Below are positions 1 through 10,313 of a stretch of DNA of 64,000 nt, piece by piece. Both the position numbers and the translations under genes were made by a program. Source of the DNA: ZC4RG29 sp964521255 (GTDB lineage Bacteria > Bacteroidota > Bacteroidia > Cytophagales > Cyclobacteriaceae); the NCBI GenBank assembly GCA_964521255.1, contig CAZFRM010000012.1, forward strand, positions 1 to 64,000, read 5' to 3'. The notes under the pieces were generated by a model. It searched no databases. It saw nothing but the letters and a program-made list of their open reading frames with translations, and was not told the origin of the DNA. Positions within the stretch are counted from its first letter, which is position 1. The number at the start of each line of letters is the position of its first letter.

Positions 1-15
1 AGCCATCAGAACATT

Positions 16-36
16 ACCACCTGCCAAGCAGGTGGT
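16..36 (+). terminator. hairpin, possible intrinsic terminator
   Basis: A perfect 9-bp inverted repeat (ACCACCTGC / GCAGGTGGT) with a 3-nt loop is followed by TTTTC. It may end an upstream gene outside the window. It also resembles the short dispersed palindromes elsewhere in this window, so termination is inferred from position only. Confidence 0.45.
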
Positions 37-94
37 TTTCTGAGGTGCAATAAAAACTTCACCTTCACGTCCCTCTTAAACTGGAAGCCTCCTT

Positions 95-1834
95 ATGTCT
101 AAAAAATCCAAAGTAACCATAGGTCATGTTTTTAAAACCATTATATGGCCACGAAGAGGGATCATTTCTATTGGTCTTGTTCTTATTGTAATAAACAGCC
201 TGGCAAGTTTGGTGCTGCCGGGCGCCAGTAAATATTTGATTGATGATGTAATCCTTAATAAGGACCTTGAAATGTTAAAGTGGCTGTTGATGGCGGTAGT
301 AGGTGCCATCTTACTCCAGGCAGCCACATCATTCTTATTGACACGAATTCTCAGTGTCCAGGCACAACATCTTATTTCAGTTTTACGCGCTAAAGTGCAA
401 AAGCAAATTCTTCGATTACCGCTTCGCTTCTTCGATAATAATAAGTCCGGTGCATTGGTTTCCAGGATCATGACCGATGTGGAAGGCGTTCGTAATCTTG
501 TGGGAACAGGATTAGTCCAACTGATCGGTGGATTGTTAAGCTCAGCAATTTGCTTATTCATCCTTATCAGGATCAGTCCGATGATGACGTTGTATGTACT
601 TGTTCCTGTTGCAATCTTTGGTTTCATTTCATTAAAAGCTTTTGCTTACATACGACCCATCTTCAGAGAACGCGGTGTGTTAAATGCAGAAGTGACCGGT
701 AGATTAACCGAAACACTGAACGGCATTCGCGTCATCAAAGGATTTAACGCGGAAGATCAGGAGATAAAAACTTTTGAAGGTGGTGTGGACAAACTCTTTC
801 AAAACGTTAAAAAGAGCTTAACATCAACAAGCCTTGTTACCAGCTCAGCCACATTGTTATTGGGATTAGCCAGCGCAAGCATAATGGGTATTGGTGGAAA
901 ATTAATCATACAAGATCATCTTACCATTGGAGAATTTATTTCATTCACTATCTACCTGGGATTTACCATTGCTCCCATCGTGCAGATGAGCAATATCGGA
1001 AGTCAGCTTACCGAAGCATTTGCAGGACTTGATCGCACGGAAGAAATTATGAACACAGATCCGGAAGATGATGGACTGATCAGAACAATTAATGTTAAGT
1101 CCATTAAAGGCGATATTATTTTTGATCATGTTTCCTTTTCTTATGAAGAAGGTAAGCAAGTACTTAATGATATTAATTTCAAAGCACCCGCAGGAAGTGT
1201 TACAGCATTGGTCGGAACATCTGGCTCAGGCAAGACCACCATTGCAGGATTAGTCGCTTCATTTCTAAATCCCGATAGCGGCAAAGTAACAGTGGATGGA
1301 ATTGATCTCTCCACCATTTCACTTTCTTCGTACAGAGGTAAACTTGGTGTTGTGTTGCAAGATGAATTTTTATTTGAAGGCACCATTCGTGAAAACATTT
1401 TATTTCCGAGACCAGGCGCTACGAAAGAGGAACTCATGAACGCTGTAACGGCAGCACACGTTCATGAATTTACAGATCGTTTTGAAAAAGGCCTTGACAC
1501 TGTCATTGGCGAACGGGGGGTAAAACTTTCCGGCGGTCAAAGACAGCGCGTTGCCATTGCACGTGCTATCCTGGCTAATCCAAGAATACTCATCCTGGAT
1601 GAAGCTACTTCAAATCTTGATACCGAAAGTGAAATGTTGATTCAGCAAAGCTTACGTGAGTTAATGAAAGGAAGAACCACATTTGTAATCGCTCACCGCT
1701 TAAGTACTATTCGCCAGGCAGACCAGATTCTTGTTATTGAACAGGGGAAAATAGCTGAACGCGGCCGTCACGATGAACTCATTGAGAAGAAAGGAAGGTA
1801 CTTTGAATTGTATACCTACCAGGCGAGAATTTGA
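95..1834 (+). CDS. ABC exporter, fused permease and ATPase (MsbA/multidrug type)
   Basis: A 579-residue half-transporter that would work as a homodimer in the inner membrane, exporting a lipid or hydrophobic compound. The N-terminal half holds about six membrane segments (roughly residues 20-310). The ATPase half shows Walker A GTSGSGKTT near 373-381, the signature LSGGQ near 478, Walker B ILILDEATS near 500 and the H-loop IAHRLST near 532. Length and domain order are typical of the MsbA/LmrA group. No accessory genes adjoin it, so the substrate cannot be named. Lipid A core export is one possibility; a general drug exporter is another. The ATG start gives a short basic N-terminus before the first membrane segment. 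Confidence 0.9.
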   Translation: MSKKSKVTIGHVFKTIIWPRRGIISIGLVLIVINSLASLVLPGASKYLIDDVILNKDLEMLKWLLMAVVGAILLQAATSFLLTRILSVQAQHLISVLRAKVQKQILRLPLRFFDNNKSGALVSRIMTDVEGVRNLVGTGLVQLIGGLLSSAICLFILIRISPMMTLYVLVPVAIFGFISLKAFAYIRPIFRERGVLNAEVTGRLTETLNGIRVIKGFNAEDQEIKTFEGGVDKLFQNVKKSLTSTSLVTSSATLLLGLASASIMGIGGKLIIQDHLTIGEFISFTIYLGFTIAPIVQMSNIGSQLTEAFAGLDRTEEIMNTDPEDDGLIRTINVKSIKGDIIFDHVSFSYEEGKQVLNDINFKAPAGSVTALVGTSGSGKTTIAGLVASFLNPDSGKVTVDGIDLSTISLSSYRGKLGVVLQDEFLFEGTIRENILFPRPGATKEELMNAVTAAHVHEFTDRFEKGLDTVIGERGVKLSGGQRQRVAIARAILANPRILILDEATSNLDTESEMLIQQSLRELMKGRTTFVIAHRLSTIRQADQILVIEQGKIAERGRHDELIEKKGRYFELYTYQARI

Positions 1835-2195
1835 TATTGGTTATTAAGTTACCTTTTAATCTTTTCGGGATTAGCCACCCGCCTTACAACACAAATTATC
1901 TTAATAATGTATTCCCTGTTGCTACCTCGTTTGCAGGACGATTCGTAATTTTCTATGGAGCTAACATCATTTTCAAGTAGCCGGTTAGTAGAGTGAGCCG
2001 ATGAACAACACGTTGATAATTTGAGCCTGTGTTTATGTTTCTCTTAACGAAAAAGATGAATGATTTTGAGAATAAAGACAAAAGGAATTTTCTTCCGATA
2101 AACCTATTTATAATGTATATCTTGTAAAATTACTTTTGGTTTACGAAATTCTGACAAATTCAAGGATGGTCTCATCTCACTATAAGTTAATCCGA
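1835..2195. other. intergenic gap, nothing distinctive
   Basis: A 361-base AT-rich gap between the ABC exporter and the MscS-family gene. I see no tRNA, no long palindrome and no convincing open reading frame. Confidence 0.6.
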
Positions 2196-4547
2196 ATGAA
2201 ACGTTTTTTTGTGGCTTTCGCCTTTTTGACACAAAGCATTGCTTATGCGCAAAATCATAGCCAGGAGGTTTATCCGGATTCCAGCAATTCCATCATTAAT
2301 TTATCCGATCTGCTGGAACAAATTGGAACGGATAACGAGAAAATCAGGAGGCTTCACGAGCAAACATTGGACACACAGCAAATTAAATCATTCAGGGAAT
2401 CGATCACCAACCTGGAGTCCGCGTTTAAAAAGGTTAAAGAACAATCAGATTTTTTTCTTCAATCCTATTCCCGTCCGTGGCTCATTGAAAACCTGAATGT
2501 TAAGTGGATTCGAATCAATGATGACTGGCTTGATTTAAGCGGCAGGATTTCCAGGGCAACTGAAAACAACGAAAAAGGACTTCGCGACATCCGAGCTTTA
2601 CGATTTGAATGGGAAAAGAATAAAATTAAAATCGTTAAAGACAGCATAGGCACCTTTCTGGACAAACCCATTTCAGAGTTAGTCACGAATCTTAGCCTGG
2701 CTGAAGACAGCCTTCAAAAGAAAATTAAAACCTATTTGAAATTTCAGGAGAGAATTGCACTCGCCCGGGCGGAGATTGATCATTACCTGGAGAGACTTGA
2801 GCCCCTGAGGAATCAGGACTTTGTAACGTTCTTCCAGCAGGATGAACCATTGCTTTGGCGTAGGTCAGCCACCCACTTTGATGCACCCGTTACTAAATCC
2901 TTTCAGTTTGCATCGCAGGATATCATTGAATACATGGAAATATCCATTGGGAAATTAATTTTTATTCTTGCAATGGGTATTGCTTTTCTAATCCTTCTCA
3001 CAAAAAATTACAAACGTTCTCTCACGGAAGACGGAAAGCAGAATAATCAGTTCAGCCAAAACAATATTTCATCACAATTCCTCTTTACAAGTGCTTATAC
3101 TGTTACGCTGCTGTTTTCACTATTGATACTAACCAATCGGCCTCCGCTCCTGACGGAACTTTTATTGTTGCTCTTTACTTTTCCATTAATTGTGTTTGGT
3201 GTAAGGAGAAGCAGCGGTATCATCAAGGTTGTAACCATTTCATTTATCATTTTATATTGGATTACATTTTTGGAAGGTTTGTTTCTTATCAACACCGGTG
3301 TCAGAAGCTATATCGACCTGACAAACACAATAGCTGCATCGTTACTGTTATTTGTACTTTATAAAAACAGGAAGCTGCTTAAATCCCAGTTTCCCAGACT
3401 GAATGATTTCTTCATCCGAACCTTACTCCCTGTATTAATGATTTTGACAATGATCTCTATTGTTCTTCAACTTGCAGGATATACAAGACTTGCCCTTGCG
3501 CTTACAAACGGTTCTATAAATTTTATCTATTTGGGACCGGTAATAATAATTTGCTCTATAATCTTTCAGGATTTATTTCAAATGATGCAACATTCTACCT
3601 TTGTAAAATATTCACACCTGGCAAAAGACTATTACTACCTTATCTTTAAAATAATTAAGCTAGGTTCATTCTATTTAATCTTTATCACATTTCTTGCCTC
3701 TTTTTCACTTACTACCCTCTTCAAGACGGCCTGGCAACAGATATGGAATTTCGGTGGCCAGTTTGGTGAATTCAACATTACTGTAGGCGATGTTTTGGAA
3801 TTCTTTTCCATCATTTTTGTTTCCTGGTTGATCAGCGCAATACTACGGGTATTGCTCACGGATGAAATTCTATCAAGGACTAATCTTCGGCGAGGCGTTC
3901 CAATGGCCATTGGTGTGATTGTTCGTTATATAATTATCTTCCTGGGATTTATATTAGCAATAGCCTATACAGGTTTTGATTTAACCAAAATAAGCATACT
4001 GGCGGGTGGACTGGGCGTTGGAATAGGTTTTGGTCTTCAACATCTTGTTGCCAATTTTATAGCAGGCCTGATTTTGATTTTCGAACGGCCCATCATTGTG
4101 GGCGATACGGTGGAGTCGGAACAGATTGAAGGAGAAGTGAAAGAGATCGGTATACGTGCTTCAAAAATACAAACCTTCGATGGTGCTGAAGTGATCATTC
4201 CAAATTCAAATCTGATCAACAGCAAACTATCCAACTGGACGCTTTCGCACCGCGAAAGAAGAGAACATATTGTTGTTCGAACTTCTGTAAAAGCCAATCC
4301 TGAAAATGTTATTGAAATTCTAAACCGTGTTATGCGACAACACGCTAACATATTGACTACCCCTGAACCGTTTGTTCTCTTCGAAGGCCAACTCGACCAA
4401 AGCTTGCAGTTTAAAATATACTACTGGCTTGTTTCAGATATTTTTAAAACACGTTGTGAGATCAATATCCAGATTTACAGAGAGCTGAAAGAAATCGGCG
4501 TGGAGCTTCCTATACCCATTCATGAAATAAAAAATAAAATAGATTGA
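2196..4547 (+). CDS. large MscS-family mechanosensitive channel
   Basis: The inferred ATG at 2196 opens a signal peptide (MKRFFVAFAFLTQSIAYAQ), giving 783 residues; the frame is open back to 2136 but those residues look non-coding. A roughly 230-residue polar, helical N-terminal region, probably periplasmic, is followed by many membrane segments (about residues 250-620). The pore-lining TM3 and MscS core lie near 595-640 (GGLGVGIGFGLQHLVANF, then GDTVE), with a soluble beta and alpha/beta tail. This is the layout of KefA/MscK-like large MscS channels, which release solutes under osmotic downshock. It stands alone on this strand. Confidence 0.85.
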   Translation: MKRFFVAFAFLTQSIAYAQNHSQEVYPDSSNSIINLSDLLEQIGTDNEKIRRLHEQTLDTQQIKSFRESITNLESAFKKVKEQSDFFLQSYSRPWLIENLNVKWIRINDDWLDLSGRISRATENNEKGLRDIRALRFEWEKNKIKIVKDSIGTFLDKPISELVTNLSLAEDSLQKKIKTYLKFQERIALARAEIDHYLERLEPLRNQDFVTFFQQDEPLLWRRSATHFDAPVTKSFQFASQDIIEYMEISIGKLIFILAMGIAFLILLTKNYKRSLTEDGKQNNQFSQNNISSQFLFTSAYTVTLLFSLLILTNRPPLLTELLLLLFTFPLIVFGVRRSSGIIKVVTISFIILYWITFLEGLFLINTGVRSYIDLTNTIAASLLLFVLYKNRKLLKSQFPRLNDFFIRTLLPVLMILTMISIVLQLAGYTRLALALTNGSINFIYLGPVIIICSIIFQDLFQMMQHSTFVKYSHLAKDYYYLIFKIIKLGSFYLIFITFLASFSLTTLFKTAWQQIWNFGGQFGEFNITVGDVLEFFSIIFVSWLISAILRVLLTDEILSRTNLRRGVPMAIGVIVRYIIIFLGFILAIAYTGFDLTKISILAGGLGVGIGFGLQHLVANFIAGLILIFERPIIVGDTVESEQIEGEVKEIGIRASKIQTFDGAEVIIPNSNLINSKLSNWTLSHRERREHIVVRTSVKANPENVIEILNRVMRQHANILTTPEPFVLFEGQLDQSLQFKIYYWLVSDIFKTRCEINIQIYRELKEIGVELPIPIHEIKNKID

Positions 4548-4958
4548 AGGCGGAATGTTGAAAAGTAGGCAAAATTGCCTATTGCCATTTGCTTACTGCC
4601 ATTTTTTCGTTTGTATCATAGATTTTTGAATGAACTAAGTAGCACTAAATCACTAAACGATTAATAAGTTGCCGTTGAATCATCAATATTATTGAGATCA
4701 TTACTCGGCTGACGAGATTTTTGTTTGAGGATGGTTTTACTTTAAGCAGTTGTCTCCCACTCTTTCCCGCAGAATTCGCAGATCGATGAACGCAGATTTG
4801 CGCTGAAGATTTATCCGCAACTTTTTCTGCGATATTTCAATCTGTGCAAAACTTCTTGAGAACCTGATTTTAAATGATAGAATTAAAATTTTTTAAGACA
4901 TTATCTTTTTTTAGCAAACCGTAAGTAAGTATTTCCCGGAATAATTTGGAACGGGAAT
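4548..4958. other. intergenic gap with a dispersed repeat
   Basis: A 411-base non-coding stretch between convergent genes. At 4572-4605 there is a GGCAAAATTGCC palindrome and a T-rich run that could terminate the upstream gene. At 4766-4847 an imperfect palindrome of CGCAGA / TCTGCG / TCTGTG blocks resembles the repeat at 19946-20018. I see no gene. Confidence 0.5.
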
Positions 4959-5954
4959 CTACCCAATCTCTACGACGATCTTCCCCACCCTCTTTGTTCC
5001 ACCGATGTCATCAAACGCGGTGATGATTTTTTCAAATGGCCGGATAGAATCTACGAGTGGAAGGATCTTATGCTTGCTTACAAATTGAAGCATGTGAACA
5101 AATTCTTCATCATTGCCCATGGTAGAACCCTGAAGGGAAAGCTGCTTCCAAAACATGCGATAAAGATCTAATCCAGTAGGCAGGCCGGTAGAAGCGCCAT
5201 AGAAAACAAGCTTGCCGGATGGTTTAAGTATTTTAATAAATGCGTTGATGCTGTCTCCGCCGGCGCTGTCAAGAATAAGATCGAATCCTCCTTTTGTTCT
5301 CCACAGATCGCGAAAAGTATTTTCCTTTTTGTAATTGTAGCCTCCTTTAGCGCCGAGCTTAATTGCTTTCTCCAGTTTTTCCTGGCTACTTGTATTCACA
5401 TAAACATTCGCACCCGCTGCAAGAGCAAAGAGAAACGCCAATTGCGCCACGCCTCCGCCAAATCCTGAGATGAGCACATTCTGCCCTTCACGCAATCCTC
5501 CCTTTCTGAACAGTGCACGATAAGAAGTTAACCCACCTAACGGTAACGCCGCGGCCTGACGATGATCGAGATGAGTTGGTTTGTGTTGAATGCGATCTGC
5601 ATTCACAGCAATGTATTCTGCAAAAGTACCATGGGTAGGCATTCCTAAAATCGAATAGCGCCCCGACTGAACTTCAGGATTTTCACCCCAATCATTATTC
5701 GGATTAATAACCACCTCCTGTCCTACCCAGGGCTGATTGACTTCATCAAAAACTTCTTCCACTATGCCACAGCCATCAGAGCCAAGGATCACACCGAATT
5801 TAATCTCCGGATATTTTCCTTCACGTATCCATTGATCGCGCCGGTTTAATGTAGCAGACTTAATTTTAACAAGAACCTGCCCCGGTCCAACGATTGGCTT
5901 AGGCATGTCTCTGATTTCAATTTTTCCCGGGCTGGAGAGTACGAGGGCTTTCAT
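4959..5954 (-). CDS. MDR-superfamily NAD(P)H:quinone oxidoreductase / alcohol dehydrogenase-like
   Basis: A 331-residue medium-chain dehydrogenase/reductase. An N-terminal GroES-like domain (VLVKIKSATLNRRDQWIREGK, GSDGCGIV) precedes a Rossmann domain with a glycine-rich nucleotide-binding turn (SGFGGGVAQLA, near residue 163) and SAGGDSIN. No clear structural zinc cysteine cluster is present, so the zinc-free quinone oxidoreductase branch is more likely than a classical alcohol dehydrogenase. It runs convergent to the MscS gene and upstream of no obvious partner. The substrate is unknown. Confidence 0.8.
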   Translation of the reverse strand: MKALVLSSPGKIEIRDMPKPIVGPGQVLVKIKSATLNRRDQWIREGKYPEIKFGVILGSDGCGIVEEVFDEVNQPWVGQEVVINPNNDWGENPEVQSGRYSILGMPTHGTFAEYIAVNADRIQHKPTHLDHRQAAALPLGGLTSYRALFRKGGLREGQNVLISGFGGGVAQLAFLFALAAGANVYVNTSSQEKLEKAIKLGAKGGYNYKKENTFRDLWRTKGGFDLILDSAGGDSINAFIKILKPSGKLVFYGASTGLPTGLDLYRMFWKQLSLQGSTMGNDEEFVHMLQFVSKHKILPLVDSIRPFEKIITAFDDIGGTKRVGKIVVEIG

Positions 5955-6019
5955 AAGCTTAAAAAATTATTGATTAAGATAGTGAAAGAAGCGGAAAGCA
6001 AAAAGCGGAAAGCAGAAAG

Positions 6020-6062
6020 TAGGACGTTAGAAAGTCGGAAAGTCCGGTAGTTCGAAAGCATT
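6020..6062. repeat. dispersed GAAAGTCGGAAAGTCC-type repeat
   Basis: A purine-rich intergenic tract with reiterated GAAAGT/CGGAAAG words. A related tract forms an imperfect palindrome at 48580-48711 between serA and the DUF1015 gene. Function unknown. Confidence 0.4.
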
Positions 6063-6115
6063 GCAATAATAGAAGGCTGAGAAAATTAATCGCTAAGCAA
6101 CTTCGTACTTCGTAC

Positions 6116-7648
6116 CTAGAACGGTGTTTCCTCATCCCCTCTGAAGGATGGTGGCGGTTCGTTAGACGAATCAGGAGGTGGCGGTGTATTCATACGACTG
6201 CCCAGTTTAATCATACCACTGAATGGATTATCCGAAGATGCTGGTTCGTCAAAGTCAGCAAACTTGGTGTACTTGCCAATGAATTTCAGTTTAACACTTC
6301 CGGTAGATCCGTTTCTGTGCTTGGCAATGATAACTTCACCCATACCTTGCGTAGGCATACCATCTTCGTCAACTGTGATCTTGTAGTATTCGGGGCGATA
6401 CAGGAACATAACGATATCGGCATCCTGTTCGATGGAGCCCGATTCACGCAAGTCAGATAATTGTGGACGCTTATCGCCACCGCGTGTTTCAACACCCCGA
6501 CTCAATTGTGAAAGCGCTAATACCGGTACATTAAGTTCTTTAGCAATGCCTTTCAAAGCACGGGAGATGGAAGCAATTTCCTGTTCACGGTTACCGCCTT
6601 GCTCACCACGCATCAACTGTAGATAGTCAATGACGATGAGTTGAATATTATGCTCAGCTTTTAGCCTTCTGCATTTAGCACGAAGTTCTAGAATGGAAAG
6701 AGCAGGTGTATCATCAATGAAGATTGGTGCGCTGGAAAGTTTGTTCGTTTTGTGAACTAATTGTTTCCATTCAAACTCAGCAAGGTTTCCTTTTTTAATT
6801 TTCTCCCCTTCTAGTTCTGCCTCAGCTGAGATCATACGGTTTACCAACTGAACCGACGCCATTTCCAAAGAGAAAATTGCAACCGGTATATTGAAATCGA
6901 CAGAAGCATTGCGCAAAGCGGAGACTACAAAAGCAGTTTTTCCCATCCCGGGCCTTGCAGCGATAATAACAAGATCAGAACGTTGCCAACCCGAGGTCAT
7001 GCGATCAAGTGCAGTGAAACCACTGGGTACACCTGTAAGACCATCTTTATGTTCTTTTAACTTTTGAAGTTCCTGAATGGCACGGTACATCAGGTTCTTC
7101 ATGTTGTCGTAGTTCTTCCGTAAGTTGGAATCAGAAATTTGGAAGATGGATTGCTCAGTCTTGTCAAGTAGTTCGAAGACATCCGTTGTGTCTTCATACG
7201 CATCATGATGTATCTGAGAAGCGATCTGAATGAGATCTCTCTTAATGGCCATCTCAATAATGACGCGGGAGTGATATTCTATGTTGGCTGCGGAACTTAC
7301 CTTTGAAGTCAGTTCTGCAATTTTATAAGCACCGCCAACCACTTCAATCTTCCCGATCTTCCGGAGCTGATTAACCACGGTCCGCATATCAACCGGCTCA
7401 GAGGCTTTGAACAATTCAACGATCGCTGTGTAGATCTCTTTGTGATCGTCAGCGTAAAAATGTTCAGGCTTCAGAAATTCGATTACCTGCGTAAGCGCAT
7501 TTTTCTCAAGCATGAGTGCACCAAGCACAGCCTCCTCAAGATCAAGCGCTTGAGGCGGCAACTTGCCCAGACTTTCAGAGATATCTCTCGGAAGAAGTTT
7601 ACCGGGCCGGCTACTTAGCCTCAAGGGCGTTGATCTGCTCTGCTCCAT
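6116..7648 (-). CDS. dnaB: replicative DNA helicase DnaB
   Basis: A 510-residue hexameric 5'-3' helicase of the replication fork. The N-terminal domain (LPPQALDLEEAVLGALMLEKNAL) binds primase. The RecA-like C-terminal domain has Walker A AARPGMGKTAF near 228-238, Walker B LIVIDYLQLM and the DnaB motif LSQLSRGVETRGGDKRPQLSDLRESG (quoted here only as a landmark, about residues 379-404). No intein interrupts it. The C-terminus ends in a proline-rich acidic tail (PPPPDSSNEPPPSFRGDEETPF). It is divergent from the mpl gene, separated by a 417-base regulatory gap. Confidence 0.97.
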   Translation of the reverse strand: MEQSRSTPLRLSSRPGKLLPRDISESLGKLPPQALDLEEAVLGALMLEKNALTQVIEFLKPEHFYADDHKEIYTAIVELFKASEPVDMRTVVNQLRKIGKIEVVGGAYKIAELTSKVSSAANIEYHSRVIIEMAIKRDLIQIASQIHHDAYEDTTDVFELLDKTEQSIFQISDSNLRKNYDNMKNLMYRAIQELQKLKEHKDGLTGVPSGFTALDRMTSGWQRSDLVIIAARPGMGKTAFVVSALRNASVDFNIPVAIFSLEMASVQLVNRMISAEAELEGEKIKKGNLAEFEWKQLVHKTNKLSSAPIFIDDTPALSILELRAKCRRLKAEHNIQLIVIDYLQLMRGEQGGNREQEIASISRALKGIAKELNVPVLALSQLSRGVETRGGDKRPQLSDLRESGSIEQDADIVMFLYRPEYYKITVDEDGMPTQGMGEVIIAKHRNGSTGSVKLKFIGKYTKFADFDEPASSDNPFSGMIKLGSRMNTPPPPDSSNEPPPSFRGDEETPF

Positions 7649-8065
7649 ACAGTGGTTGTTGTACGTGTGTTCGTTGTTGATTTAAGGGCAACAAACCTAT
7701 AAAAAGCAGAACACGCCTTGTCACGTTGCTTCCACAACTTATTCACAAAAAATAAACACATTAAATTGTTAATAATTATTCTTCAAACTATTTGGACACC
7801 CTTTCTTTTAAATCTCAAAAAAGTTTTTTAAAACAATTGCCTTAAACACATGCATAACTAAAAAGAATTCTTCAAGGTAAACGAAGGATGTGATTAAATA
7901 ATTTGCATTTATAAAAAATATCTTAACTGAACTTTACTTTTTGAAAGAAAGTGTGGTCAATGCTATAAGTTGCTTTTAATCGGTCAAACATTTCTCATTG
8001 CCAAATGATTTTGGACTATTAGCTACATTTTCATTTACTTTAGGGCCCGTAACTCTTAATATCGC
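7649..8065. other. divergent intergenic region between dnaB and mpl
   Basis: 417 AT-rich bases with no reading frame of note. It should carry promoters for both genes. On the minus strand TAGGTTTG (7692-7699) matches the Bacteroidota -7 consensus about 45 bases before dnaB; no convincing -33 partner is seen. ATTCACAAAAAATAAACACATT (7741-7762 region) is DnaA-box-like but imperfect. Confidence 0.45.
7692..7699 (-). promoter_or_regulatory. possible dnaB promoter -7 element (TAGGTTTG)
   Basis: An exact match to TAnnTTTG on the minus strand, placing a start site about 35-40 bases before the dnaB ATG. The -33 box is not recognisable, so this is tentative. Confidence 0.35.
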
Positions 8066-9436
8066 ATGCCAGGAAAAGCGCAAAGGATACATTTCATAGC
8101 CATCGGGGGCAGTGTGATGCACAATTTGGCGATCGCTCTTAAAAAAGCAGGTCATCAGGTTACCGGCTCCGACGACGAAATATTTGAACCTTCCCGTTCA
8201 GTACTGGCGAATAATGGTCTTTTGCCAGAGCAAGATGGATGGTTTCCCGATAAAATTGATTCGTCAATCAATACCATTATTCTGGGGATGCATGCCAGGG
8301 CAGATAATCCTGAGTTACTTAAGGCGCAGCAACTGGGACTAACCGTCTTTTCATTTCCAGACTATATTTATAACCAATCCCAGGATAAGCAGAGAATTGT
8401 AATTGCCGGAAGTCATGGCAAAACCACCATTACAGCTATTATCATTCATGTGTTGAATTTTTCCAGGCGAAAATTTGATTATGTGATTGGCGCTAAAGTA
8501 AAAGGTATTGATAACACAGTTAAGTTATCTGATGCGCCGGTCATTATAATCGAGGGCGATGAATATCTTTCATCTGCTATTGATCCTGTACCTAAGTTTT
8601 TAAAGTACAGGCACCACATCGGAGTGATCAGCGGCATAGCATGGGATCATGCCAATGTCTTTCCCACCGATGAAGAATACGTAAAACAGTTTGATGTTTT
8701 CAGTGATCAAACTCCGAAAAGCGGAATATTAATTTACTGCGAGCAAGATTCCATGGCGGTAATCATTGGAAAGAGAGAACACGCGGACGTACAGAGCATC
8801 TCATACAAAATGCACCCGCACGCACAGGAAGGTGATCAATTTTATCTGACAAGTGGAAAGGATCGATATCCCATTAAAATATTTGGAACGCATAACTTGT
8901 TGAACATAAGCGCCGCTAAGGAAGTGGTTAAGAAACTGGGTATTACAAACGAAGAATTTTATGAAGCCATCACAAGCTTTGAAGGCGCTACCGGCAGGCT
9001 TGAAAAAGTTTTTAGCAGCAATTCATTAAACGTTTTTAAAGATTTTGCCCATGCGCCATCCAAAGTAAAGGCTACTGTAAAAGCCATGAAAGAATTTGGA
9101 CCTCATCATGAACTTGTGGCGATACTTGAACTTCATACCTATAGCAGTCTGAACAAAAAATTCTTGCCTCAATATAAAGACACTTTAAAGTATGCTCAGC
9201 AAGCCGTTGTCTTCTTTGATCCGAAGAAAGTAAGTGACAAAAATCTTGAACCGCTTTCAGAGTCCGATGTAAAAAAAGCTTTTGGTTTACCTTCACTTCG
9301 CGTTTTCACCGAAGCGGATAAACTTGAAAACTTTTTGTTGGATCAGTCCTGGAAAAACAGAAACCTTTTAATGATGAGTTCTGGTAATTTTGGCGGAATT
9401 AAAATAAATGAATTAGCGCCCAAGCTAAAAGTTTGA
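8066..9436 (+). CDS. mpl: Mur-ligase-family protein, Mpl type (UDP-MurNAc:tripeptide ligase)
   Basis: A 456-residue Mur ligase that joins recycled L-Ala-gamma-D-Glu-meso-DAP to UDP-MurNAc in peptidoglycan recycling. The N-terminal Rossmann domain starts HFIAIGGSVMHNLAIALKKAG, with the GGSVMHNLA turn that distinguishes Mpl from MurC. The ATP P-loop GSHGKTT lies at 115-121, the central domain has EGDEY and the HA(N) motif WDHANVFPT, and the C-terminal domain shows DFAHAPSKV. The length fits Mpl. The exonuclease gene follows 12 bases later and is probably co-transcribed. Confidence 0.88.
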   Translation: MPGKAQRIHFIAIGGSVMHNLAIALKKAGHQVTGSDDEIFEPSRSVLANNGLLPEQDGWFPDKIDSSINTIILGMHARADNPELLKAQQLGLTVFSFPDYIYNQSQDKQRIVIAGSHGKTTITAIIIHVLNFSRRKFDYVIGAKVKGIDNTVKLSDAPVIIIEGDEYLSSAIDPVPKFLKYRHHIGVISGIAWDHANVFPTDEEYVKQFDVFSDQTPKSGILIYCEQDSMAVIIGKREHADVQSISYKMHPHAQEGDQFYLTSGKDRYPIKIFGTHNLLNISAAKEVVKKLGITNEEFYEAITSFEGATGRLEKVFSSNSLNVFKDFAHAPSKVKATVKAMKEFGPHHELVAILELHTYSSLNKKFLPQYKDTLKYAQQAVVFFDPKKVSDKNLEPLSESDVKKAFGLPSLRVFTEADKLENFLLDQSWKNRNLLMMSSGNFGGIKINELAPKLKV

Positions 9437-9448
9437 ACATAATACTAC

Positions 9449-10252
9449 ATGCAACTTCATCTGAAGAATCCGATCTGCTTTTTTGATCTTGAAACCACCG
9501 GCATAAATATAGCGCACGATCGTATCATTGAAATCGCTATGATTAAAATGATGCCGAATGGAGAAATCCATCGAAAAGTATCGCTCATCAATCCCACTAT
9601 ACCTATACCTTTGGAAACATCTGTCATCCATGGCATTTATGATGATGATGTGAAAGATAAGCCCACTTTCAAAGAAGTGGCTAAAGAATACGCAAGGTTT
9701 CTTGAGGGTGTTGACCTGTCGGGTTTCAATGTACTCAAGTTCGATGTTCCTATGCTTGTGGAAGAATTCCTTCGTGCGGGCGTCGATTTCGATTATGAAA
9801 GAAAGAAAATTGTAGATGCACAGAAGATATTTCACCTGATGGAAAAGCGCACGCTCTCTGCCGCTTACAAATTCTATGTAAATAAAGAGTTGCAGAACTC
9901 ACATTCTGCTGAGGCAGATGCAGAAGCTTGCCTGGAAATTCTAGCTTCTCAATTATCAAAATATGATGGCCAGGATGTTACCGACGGTCTTGGGAAAAAG
10001 ATTGGCGTTATTAAAAACGACATGGAGGCTTTAAGCAAACTTACACTTTCAAATTTCGTAGACCTTGCCGGAAGGATGGCGTTCAATGATAAAGGTGTTG
10101 AGATATTTAACTTCGGTAAACACAAAAACAAACAGGTGTTAGCAGTATTTAAAGAGGAGCCGGCTTACTACGATTGGATAATGAATGGCGACTTTCCCTT
10201 AGACACAAAGCGGAAATTGACTGAAATAAGACTTAAAGGGTTTAAGAAATGA
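9449..10252 (+). CDS. DEDDh 3'-5' exonuclease, DNA polymerase III epsilon-like
   Basis: 267 residues. The exonuclease fold is shown by CFFDLETTGINIAHDRIIEIA (ExoI, near residues 8-28), GFNVLKFDVPML (ExoII) and HSAEADAEACLEIL near 151 (ExoIII, HxAxxD). A C-terminal region of about 80 residues (NFGKHKNKQVLAVFKEEPAYYDWIM) is common in Bacteroidota versions and contains a short conserved KHKGK-like segment. Such proteins act in proofreading or in DNA/RNA end trimming; no polymerase subunit is adjacent, so the role is open. Confidence 0.85.
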   Translation: MQLHLKNPICFFDLETTGINIAHDRIIEIAMIKMMPNGEIHRKVSLINPTIPIPLETSVIHGIYDDDVKDKPTFKEVAKEYARFLEGVDLSGFNVLKFDVPMLVEEFLRAGVDFDYERKKIVDAQKIFHLMEKRTLSAAYKFYVNKELQNSHSAEADAEACLEILASQLSKYDGQDVTDGLGKKIGVIKNDMEALSKLTLSNFVDLAGRMAFNDKGVEIFNFGKHKNKQVLAVFKEEPAYYDWIMNGDFPLDTKRKLTEIRLKGFKK

Positions 10253-10313
10253 ACGCCTCCGGTTTTTTTTCTGTTTCCCTAGTCTATAAATTTTATAGGA
10301 TTAATAGAATTAC